From assembly GCF_018070025.1 (NCBI RefSeq), contig NZ_JAGPYQ010000001.1, positions 4,154,001 to 4,218,000 of the forward strand: 64,000 nt of DNA. The letters run 5' to 3'. Positions 57,573 to 64,000 of the stretch are shown in pieces; the stretch's first letter is position 1, and each line of letters opens with the position of its first letter. Position numbers and translations under genes: made by a program. The stretch comes from Streptomyces liliiviolaceus (GTDB taxonomy: Bacteria > Actinomycetota > Actinomycetes > Streptomycetales > Streptomycetaceae). The notes beneath the pieces are model-generated. The model did no database searches and had not been told where the DNA came from. It was given only the letters and a program-made list of their open reading frames with translations.

Positions 57573-57604
57573 CCGACCGCTCGACTGGCCGGCCAGCCGA
57601 CCGA

Positions 57605-57668
57605 CCGACCGCTCGACCGGCCGACCGCTCGACCGGCCGACCGCTCGACCGGCCGACCGGCCGACAGG
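57605..57668 (+). repeat. 16-bp tandem repeat
   Basis: CCGACCGCTCGACCGG at 57605-57620, 57621-57636 and 57637-57652, then a partial copy; degenerate units extend to about 57570. A simple tandem array 3' of the TetR gene, possibly length-variable. Confidence 0.8.
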
Positions 57669-57749
57669 CCGTGCGTACGGCGGTCGCCCGCCCTCCCGTC
57701 GACTCCGGGATGCGCGAACATCCGGACCCCGCACCCCCTCCCCACCGTT

Positions 57750-57765
57750 CATACCGGTCGGTATG
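57750..57765. promoter_or_regulatory. TetR-type operator before the molybdopterin oxidoreductase
   Basis: CATACCGGTCGGTATG: 6-bp arms CATACC/GGTATG around GGTC, the common AcrR-type operator form. It is 63 bases upstream of the oxidoreductase GTG; repression by the preceding TetR protein is inferred. Confidence 0.6.
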
Positions 57766-57827
57766 CTCGGCCCGGTCAGGTCAGAGTCAGAGCGTCACCG
57801 TCGTCGCCGTTCCCTCCGGGAGGACCC

Positions 57828-60089
57828 GTGTCCACCACCGCCGACTCCCACTCCCGTACAGCCCTGCGCATCTGCCCGCTCTGCGAGGCCACCTGCGGGC
57901 TCACGCTCACCATCGAGGGGACCCGGGTGACGAGCGCGCGCGGGGACCGTGACGATGTGTTCAGCCAGGGGTTCATCTGCCCGAAGGGGGCGTCGTTCGG
58001 GGCCGCCGACGGGGACCCGGACCGTCTGCGCACCCCCCTCGTCCGCACGGACGGCGAGCTGCGCGAGGCCACCTGGGAGGAGGCCTTCGACGCCGTCGCC
58101 GCCGGACTGCGACCGGTCGTCGAGCGGTACGGGCCGCACTCCGTCGGAGCCGTCCTCGGCAACCCGAACGTGCACACCATGGCCGGCGCCCTCTACCCGG
58201 CCGTCCTGCTCTCCGGACTCGGCACGCACAGCGTCTTCACCGCGTCCACCGTCGACCAGATGCCCAAGCACGTCTCCAGCGGTCTCCTCTACGGCGACGC
58301 CAACGCGATCCCCGTACCCGACCTCGACCACACCGACCACCTGCTGCTGATCGGCGCCAACCCCCTGGAGTCCAACGGAAGTCTGTGCACCGCACCCGAC
58401 TTCCCCGGCAAGCTCAAGGCCCTCAAGGCGCGCGGCGGCACCCTCACGGTCGTCGACCCCCGCCGCACCCGCACCGCCAAACTCGCCGACCGGCACGTCG
58501 CCGTCCGCCCCGGCACCGACGCCCTGCTCCTCGCGGCCATGGCGCACGTCCTCTTCGAGGAGCACCTCACCGACCTCGGCGAGCTGACCGCGATGGTCCA
58601 GGGATACGACGAACTGCGCGACGCCGTGCGCGACTTCACGCCCGAGGCCGCCGCCGGGGCGTGCGACATCGACGCCGACACCATCCGCGCGCTCGCCCGT
58701 GAACTCGCCGCCGCGCCCACCGCCGCCGTGTACGGCCGCATCGGCAGCTGCACCGTCCCGCACGGCACCCTCGCCAGCTGGCTGGTCGACGTCCTCAACA
58801 TCCTCACCGGCAACCTCGACCGGCCCGGTGGCGCCCTCTTCCCGCAGGCCGCCACCGACCGCACGCCCCGCCCCGCGGGCCCCGGCCGCGGCTTCGCGCT
58901 CGGCCGCTGGCACAGCCGCGTCAGCCGTCACCCGGAGGCCAAGGGCGAACTGCCGCTCGCCGCGCTCGCCGAGGAGATCGACACCGCCACCGAGGAGGGC
59001 GAGCCGATCCGCGCCCTCGTCGTCATCGCCGCCAACCCCGTCCTGTCCGCCCCCGACGGCGACCGCCTCGACAAGGCCCTCGACTCGCTCGACTTCATGG
59101 TCAGTGTCGACCCGTATCTGAACGAGACCTCGCGCCATGCCCACGTCGTGCTGCCGCCGCCCCCGCCCTCGCAGAGCCCGCACCACGACTTCGCCTTCAA
59201 CACCCTCGCCGTACGCAACCAGGTCCGTTACACCCGGGCCGCCGTCCCCCTGGAACCCGGCAGGAAGGCCGAGACGGAGATCCTCGCCCGGCTCGTCCTC
59301 GCCGCCACCGGCATGCACGGCGCCGACCCCTCCGCCGTCGACACCCTGGTCATCGACCAGACCCTCGCCAGGGCCGTCAAGGAACCGCACTCCCCGGTGC
59401 ACGGCCGCGACCCCCGCGAACTCGCCGCCGCCCTCACCGGTGACACCGGCCCCGAGCGCCGCCTCGACCTGATGCTGCGCCTCGGCCCGTACGGCGACGG
59501 ATTCGGCGCCCGCCCCGACGGCCTGAACCTGACGAAGCTGCTGGCCGCGCCCCACGGCATCGACCTCGGGCCGCTCCGGTCCCGGCTGCCCGGCCCCCTC
59601 AAGACCCGCAGCGGACTCGTGGAACTGCTTCCGCGGCCCCTCGCCGACGACCTCCCGCGGCTCAGGGACGCCCTCCGGCAGCGTCCGGACGGTCTCGTCC
59701 TGGTAGGCCGCCGCCATCTGCGGTCCAACAACAGTTGGATGCACAACATCCCCGCCCTCACCGGCGGCACCAACCGCTGCACCCTGCACATCCACCCCGA
59801 CGACGCCGAACGCCTCGGCGTCACCGACGGGGCACCCGTACGTGTGAAGGGCGCCGGGGGAGAGGTCGTCGCCCCCGCCGAGGTCACCGACTCCGTGCGG
59901 CGCGGTGTCGTGAGCCTGCCGCACGGCTGGGGACACGACCGGCCCGGCACCCGGCTGCGGCACGCCACCGCGGACCCCGGCGTCAACGTCAACCAGCTCC
60001 TGGACGGCAGCCTGCTCGACCCGCTGTCCGGCACCGCGGTCCTCAACGGCGTACCCGTGGACATCGCGCCGGCGGGCGTGGAGCTCTGA
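57828..60089 (+). CDS. Molybdopterin oxidoreductase (formate dehydrogenase/nitrate reductase family)
   Basis: 753 residues from GTG 57828 (GGGAGGA upstream). An N-terminal 4Fe-4S site is formed by CPLCEATC (16-23) and FICPKGAS. Domains II/III bind the bis-MGD cofactor (LLIGANPLESNGSL, RVYGRIGSCT-like YGRIGSCTVPHGTLASWLVDVLNILTGNLDRPGG), and the C-terminal dinucleotide domain includes RSNNSWMHNIPALTGG and LPHGWGHDRPGTRL. The position of the Mo ligand (Cys/SeCys/Ser) is not clear to me. Substrate unknown. Confidence 0.88.
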   Translation: MSTTADSHSRTALRICPLCEATCGLTLTIEGTRVTSARGDRDDVFSQGFICPKGASFGAADGDPDRLRTPLVRTDGELREATWEEAFDAVAAGLRPVVERYGPHSVGAVLGNPNVHTMAGALYPAVLLSGLGTHSVFTASTVDQMPKHVSSGLLYGDANAIPVPDLDHTDHLLLIGANPLESNGSLCTAPDFPGKLKALKARGGTLTVVDPRRTRTAKLADRHVAVRPGTDALLLAAMAHVLFEEHLTDLGELTAMVQGYDELRDAVRDFTPEAAAGACDIDADTIRALARELAAAPTAAVYGRIGSCTVPHGTLASWLVDVLNILTGNLDRPGGALFPQAATDRTPRPAGPGRGFALGRWHSRVSRHPEAKGELPLAALAEEIDTATEEGEPIRALVVIAANPVLSAPDGDRLDKALDSLDFMVSVDPYLNETSRHAHVVLPPPPPSQSPHHDFAFNTLAVRNQVRYTRAAVPLEPGRKAETEILARLVLAATGMHGADPSAVDTLVIDQTLARAVKEPHSPVHGRDPRELAAALTGDTGPERRLDLMLRLGPYGDGFGARPDGLNLTKLLAAPHGIDLGPLRSRLPGPLKTRSGLVELLPRPLADDLPRLRDALRQRPDGLVLVGRRHLRSNNSWMHNIPALTGGTNRCTLHIHPDDAERLGVTDGAPVRVKGAGGEVVAPAEVTDSVRRGVVSLPHGWGHDRPGTRLRHATADPGVNVNQLLDGSLLDPLSGTAVLNGVPVDIAPAGVEL

Positions 60090-60229
60090 CCGCGGCGAAC
60101 GCTGTGACCAGGAGTTTTGCGCTTATTGCTCTCGTGTCAACATCTTGTTAAGACTTGTCGGCCCGACCTAACGTCACTCGAACCGCCGTCCCTGGTGGGA
60201 GTTCAAGGGCGAACGTTAGGTATCCACTC

Positions 60230-61729
60230 ATGCTGACCATCCTCGGCTTCACCATGATCGCGACCTTCCTGGTCCTGATCATGATGAAGAAGATGTCGCC
60301 GATCGCGGCGCTGGTGCTGATCCCGGCACTGTTCTGTGTGTTCGTCGGAAAAGGCGCCCACCTCGGCGACTACGTCATCGAAGGGGTGGGCACCCTCGCG
60401 CCCACCGCCGCGATGCTGATGTTCGCCATCGTGTACTTCGGCGTCATGATCGACGTCGGCCTCTTCGATCCGGTCGTGCGGGGCATCCTCAAGTTCTGCA
60501 AGGCCGACCCGATGCGCATCGTCGTCGGTACGGCCCTGCTCGCCGCGATCGTCTCCCTGGACGGCGACGGCTCGACCACCTTCATGATCACGGTCTCGGC
60601 GATGTACCCGCTGTACAAGCGCCTCAAGATGAGCCTCGTGGTGATGACGGGTGTCGCCGCCACCGCCAACGGCGTGATGAACACCCTGCCCTGGGGCGGC
60701 CCGACGGCCCGCGCCGCCACCGCGCTCAAGCTCGACGCCGGCGACATCTTCGTCCCGATGATCCCGGCGCTCGCCGTCGGTCTGGTCGCCGTGATCGGCC
60801 TCGCGTACGTCCTCGGCCTGCGCGAGCGCAAGCGCCTCGGCGTGCTGAGCCTGGCCGACGTCCTGGAGAAGGAGGAGCAGGAGAAGAAGGAGCTGCGGGA
60901 GACCGAGACCGAGACGGTGCTCGTCGGTGCGGGTGCGTCCGGTGTCTCCGGTGGCTCGGGTGCTTCCGGCGACTCCGGTGACGGCAAGGTGCGCTTCGCC
61001 AAGACCGCGGGCGGGTCGGGTTCCGGCACCGGCGCGGCGGTCGGCTCCGAGGGCGGATCCGAGGACGACGACGCGGACGACGTACGCCTCCAGGGTCTTG
61101 ACCCGAACCGCGCGACCCTGCGTCCCAAGCTGTACTGGTTCAACGCGCTGCTCACGGCGGTCCTGCTCACCGCCATGATCATGGAGCTGCTGCCGATCCC
61201 GGTCCTGTTCCTGCTCGCCGCGGCGCTCGCCCTGACCGTCAACTTCCCGAACATCCCGGACCAGCGTGAGCGGCTCGCCGCGCACGCCGACAACGTCCTC
61301 AACGTCTCCGGCATGGTCTTCGCCGCCGCCGTCTTCACCGGCGTCCTCCAGGGCACCGGCATGGTCGACTCCATGGCCAAGTGGCTCGTCGACGGCATCC
61401 CCGACGGCATGGGCCCGCACATGGCGATCGTCACCGGCGCCCTGAGCCTGCCGCTCACCTACTTCATGTCGAACGACGGCTTCTACTTCGGCGTGCTGCC
61501 CGTCCTCGCCGAGGCCGGTGCCGCGCACGGCGTCTCGCCGCTGGAGATCGCCCGGGCCTCGCTCGTGGGCCAGCCGCTGCACATGTCGAGCCCGTTGGTC
61601 CCGGCCGTGTACGTACTGGTCGGCATGGCCAAGGTCGACTTCGGCGACCACACCAAGTTCGTGGTGAAGTGGGCCGCCCTCACGTCACTCGTGGTGCTCG
61701 GGTCCGGAATCCTGTTCGGCATCATCTGA
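60230..61729 (+). CDS. CitMHS-family metal-citrate:proton symporter
   Basis: 499 residues from ATG 60230. About 12 helices beginning MLTILGFTMIATFLVLIMMKKMSPIAALVLIPALFCV; the conserved MLMFAIVYFGVMIDVGLFDP, SLDGDGSTTFMITVSAMYPLY, NTLPWGGPTARAA and YFMSNDGFYFGVLPVLAE motifs mark CitMHS. The central cytoplasmic loop (about 210-300) is unusually long and Gly/Ser-rich. Takes up citrate complexed with a divalent ion. Confidence 0.92.
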   Translation: MLTILGFTMIATFLVLIMMKKMSPIAALVLIPALFCVFVGKGAHLGDYVIEGVGTLAPTAAMLMFAIVYFGVMIDVGLFDPVVRGILKFCKADPMRIVVGTALLAAIVSLDGDGSTTFMITVSAMYPLYKRLKMSLVVMTGVAATANGVMNTLPWGGPTARAATALKLDAGDIFVPMIPALAVGLVAVIGLAYVLGLRERKRLGVLSLADVLEKEEQEKKELRETETETVLVGAGASGVSGGSGASGDSGDGKVRFAKTAGGSGSGTGAAVGSEGGSEDDDADDVRLQGLDPNRATLRPKLYWFNALLTAVLLTAMIMELLPIPVLFLLAAALALTVNFPNIPDQRERLAAHADNVLNVSGMVFAAAVFTGVLQGTGMVDSMAKWLVDGIPDGMGPHMAIVTGALSLPLTYFMSNDGFYFGVLPVLAEAGAAHGVSPLEIARASLVGQPLHMSSPLVPAVYVLVGMAKVDFGDHTKFVVKWAALTSLVVLGSGILFGII

Positions 61730-61743
61730 GGCATGACCGTCCG

Positions 61744-63063
61744 ATGGAGAACGTCACTGTGAAGCCCGGTAGGAACCGCGGCTGGCTGCTCCGCCTGGTC
61801 ATCGCCTTCAGCTTCGCGCAGGGGGCGGTGTCCATGGCACGGCCCGCCGTCTCCTACCGGGCCCTCGCGCTGGGCGCCGACGAGCGGGCGATCGGCGTCA
61901 TCGCCGGGGTGTACGCGCTGCTGCCGCTCTTCGCCGCCGTACCGCTCGGCCGCCGGACCGACCACGGCCGGTGCGCCCCGCTGCTGCCCGTGGGCGTCGT
62001 CCTGATCGCCGGCGGCTGCGCCCTCAGCGGTACGGCCGGCTCCCTCACGGCGATGGCGGCCTGGAGCGGTGTCATGGGCCTCGGACACCTCTCCTTCGTG
62101 ATCGGCGCCCAGTCGCTCGTGGCCCGCCAGTCCGCGCCCCACGAACAGGACCGCAACTTCGGCCACTTCACCATCGGCGCCTCGCTCGGCCAGCTCGTCG
62201 GACCGATCGCCGCGGGCGCCCTGATCGGTGGCCCCGACATGGCGGGCACCAGCGCCCTCGCCCTGCTGGTCGCGGGCGGCGTCGCGGCGTTCTCGTTCGT
62301 CTCCCTGTGGCGCATCGAGGACCGTACGCCGTCCACGTCCCGTACGGGATCGGGTGGACGTGTGCCCGTGCACCGCATCCTGCGGACCCGGGGCGTGCCC
62401 GCGGGCATCTTCATCAGCCTCGCCGTGCTCTCCGCGACGGACATCCTCACCGCGTATCTGCCGGTGGTCGGCGAACACCGGGGCATCGCGCCCTCCGTGA
62501 TCGGCCTGCTGCTCAGCCTGCGCGCGGCGGCGACCATCGCCTGCCGGCTGGTGATGACGCCCATGCTGCGGCTGCTGGGCCGGGCCGCGCTGCTCACCAC
62601 GACCTGTCTGCTGGCGGCCCTGCTGTGCGCCGGGATCGCGCTGCCCGTGCCCGTCTGGGCGCTCGCCGTGATCCTTGCCGTGCTCGGCTTCTGCCTGGGC
62701 GTCGGCCAGCCCCTGTCGATGACCACGGTCGTCCAGGCCGCCCCGGACGACGCCCGCTCCACCGCCCTCGCCCTGCGGCTGACCGGCAACCGGCTCGGGC
62801 AGGTCGCCGCGCCCGCCACCGCGGGCCTGATTGCCGGAGTCGCGGGCGTGGCCGCGCCGTTCGTGATGCTCGGGGCGCTGCTGCTGATCGCCTCGGGGCT
62901 GGGGCTGCGACAGGGGCGTACCGCGCCGGGGGCCGTCGCAGGAGCAGGAGGAGAAGCAACAGCAGGAGGAAAAGCGGGAGGAGTCGGAACGGATGCGGGC
63001 CGGGACGCGACCGTGCCCTCTCCTGAACTGGAGAAACGCCGAACAGGCCGCGGCAGCGCCTGA
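61744..63063 (+). CDS. Major facilitator superfamily transporter
   Basis: 439 residues from ATG 61744, 14 bases after the citMHS stop. Twelve helices (LLRLVIAFSFAQGAVSMARPAVSY ...). The signature loop between helices 2 and 3 reads PLGRRTDHGR. The C-terminal tail is Gly/Ala-rich and charged. Probably cotranscribed with the citrate transporter; substrate unknown. Confidence 0.88.
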   Translation: MENVTVKPGRNRGWLLRLVIAFSFAQGAVSMARPAVSYRALALGADERAIGVIAGVYALLPLFAAVPLGRRTDHGRCAPLLPVGVVLIAGGCALSGTAGSLTAMAAWSGVMGLGHLSFVIGAQSLVARQSAPHEQDRNFGHFTIGASLGQLVGPIAAGALIGGPDMAGTSALALLVAGGVAAFSFVSLWRIEDRTPSTSRTGSGGRVPVHRILRTRGVPAGIFISLAVLSATDILTAYLPVVGEHRGIAPSVIGLLLSLRAAATIACRLVMTPMLRLLGRAALLTTTCLLAALLCAGIALPVPVWALAVILAVLGFCLGVGQPLSMTTVVQAAPDDARSTALALRLTGNRLGQVAAPATAGLIAGVAGVAAPFVMLGALLLIASGLGLRQGRTAPGAVAGAGGEATAGGKAGGVGTDAGRDATVPSPELEKRRTGRGSA

Positions 63064-63226
63064 GTTGCGGCGATTCGAGGTGTTCAAAGGGTTCCCCGGG
63101 GCCCGCGCGGTCCGTTAGCTTCCGTGACTCACAGGTCTCGTACGTACCCGTACGGGCCGTCCGAACCGTCAGGCCGCGGAGCATCGTGAGCATCGGTGCC
63201 CCGTGGGCCCCCGGGGGTCACGTCCC

Positions 63227-64000
63227 ATGTCACGTGCCGTCTCTCTTCACCAGGTGAGCAAGTCCTACACGCAGGGCGTCCGCGTGGTGCAGCGGCTGTC
63301 GCTGGACATCGAGCCCGGTGAGTTCCTGGTGCTCCTCGGCCCCTCCGGCTGCGGCAAGTCGACCGTGCTGAGAATGATCGCCGGACTTGAGGAGCCCACC
63401 GAGGGGGAGGTGCGGCTCGACGGGGAGTATGCCAACCATCTCGCGCCCGCCGAACGGCACATGGCGATGGTCTTCCAGAACTACGCGCTCTACCCGACCA
63501 TGAACAGCCGCGCGAACATCGGCTTCCCCCTGCGTATCGAGGAACCCGGCCGGGACCCGGGCCCGCGGGTGGAGGCAACGGCCCGGATGCTCGGCATCGA
63601 GGACCTCCTGGACCGTTTCCCCCACCAGCTCTCCGGCGGGGAGCGCCAGCGAGTGGCCATGGGCCGGGCGATCGCCCGGCACCCCTCCGCCTTCCTGATG
63701 GACGAACCGCTGGCCAACCTGGACGCCAAGCTGCGCAGCCATCTGCGGGCGGAGATCGCCCGGCTCACCCGGGACCTGGACGTCACGACGCTGTACGTCA
63801 CCCACGACCAGGCGGAGGCGATGTCCCTCGGGGACCGGGTGGCCGTGCTGCGCGGCGGGGTGCTCCAGCAGCTCGGTACCCCGCGCGCGGTCTACGCGCT
63901 GCCGGAGAACGTCTTCGTCGCCGCCTTCATCGGCACCCCAAGGATCAATCTCCTGCGGGGTGTCGTGCTCGCCCCGCTCGACGGGGCGATGTCGATCGGC
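63227..64000 (+). CDS. Sugar-type ABC transporter ATP-binding protein (MalK/MsiK/UgpC family), 3' truncated
   Basis: At least 258 codons, open at the window end. Starts at ATG 63227 (MSRAVSLHQVSKSYTQGVRVV). Walker A LLGPSGCGKSTVLRMI, Q-loop MVFQNYALYPTMN, signature LSGGERQRVAMGRAIA, Walker B AFLMDEPLANLDAKL, switch VTHDQAEAMSLGDRV, then the start of the TOBE/regulatory domain (GTPRINLLRG). Likely energises a carbohydrate or polyol importer encoded downstream. Confidence 0.93.
   Translation, partial: MSRAVSLHQVSKSYTQGVRVVQRLSLDIEPGEFLVLLGPSGCGKSTVLRMIAGLEEPTEGEVRLDGEYANHLAPAERHMAMVFQNYALYPTMNSRANIGFPLRIEEPGRDPGPRVEATARMLGIEDLLDRFPHQLSGGERQRVAMGRAIARHPSAFLMDEPLANLDAKLRSHLRAEIARLTRDLDVTTLYVTHDQAEAMSLGDRVAVLRGGVLQQLGTPRAVYALPENVFVAAFIGTPRINLLRGVVLAPLDGAMSIG

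Noticed and set aside
57573-57670. Frame through the 16-bp tandem repeats as a repeat protein
   Set aside because: The open frames here are very short or belong to antisense shadows, with no start signals; simple DNA repeat.
57795-59963. 722-codon minus-strand frame opposite the molybdopterin oxidoreductase
   Set aside because: Gly/Val-rich antisense shadow with no recognisable motif.

Overview
The window comes from a Streptomyces-type actinomycete. It has very high G+C with strong third-position GC bias, many ATGA/GTGA overlapping gene pairs, GTG starts, several leaderless-looking starts, a LAETG sortase substrate, AICE-type conjugation genes and the GC-rich intergenic repeats typical of the genus. 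The order dnaE2 / lipase / SGNH esterase / hmgA / citrate transporter looks like conserved Streptomyces core chromosome (recalled from family knowledge, not searched).

Region 1 (1-6350) holds a translesion-synthesis pair: the end of dnaE2 coupled to an ImuB-like Y-family protein that has lost catalytic acids. A secreted lipase and a cell-wall-anchored AA10 lytic polysaccharide monooxygenase follow. Region 2 (about 6350-21910) is an integrated actinomycete integrative and conjugative element (AICE). It is bounded by imperfect 41-bp direct repeats (attL/attR candidates), with matching doubled TGGCTCCC arm-type sites just inside each end. From left to right it carries an AT-rich single-gene AAA ATPase-TOPRIM/DUF4435 protein (candidate anti-phage defence), a regulatory/immunity module (double-wHTH GntR, HD hydrolase, Nudix, XRE-DUF5919), a transfer operon (small proteins, DUF2637/Spd, FtsK-like TraB, a TGACACC repeat array that may be the clt or origin), replication genes (prim-pol and P4-type helicase), and xis and int separated by a terminator.

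Region 3 (21911-26625) has small chromosomal genes: two GNAT proteins, a methyltransferase, DUF402, a GntR regulator and an AAA ATPase. Region 4 (26802-37045) is an exopolysaccharide locus: a PslG-like GH39 glycosidase faces a six-gene operon with a FemAB-like protein, two GT2 enzymes, a polysaccharide deacetylase and a 1319-residue flippase-glycosyltransferase fusion. Region 5 (37275-41359) has a secreted subtilase, an SGNH esterase and a membrane Ser/Thr kinase. Region 6 (41404-47850) is an ECF-sigma-controlled system: DUF4331, TPR and NicO metal transporter genes diverge from sigma and anti-sigma genes, and both sides carry the same promoter motif with the same spacing. Region 7 (47966-55791) includes a CoA-transferase, a TetR-controlled DrrAB-like exporter with a clear palindromic operator, a stand-alone Type ISP C-terminal protein, and hmgA with a GntR regulator. 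Region 8 (56004-64000) has a lipoprotein, a TetR regulator, a molybdopterin oxidoreductase, CitMHS and MFS transporters and the start of a MalK/MsiK-type ATPase.

I saw no tRNA, rRNA, CRISPR array or transposase.
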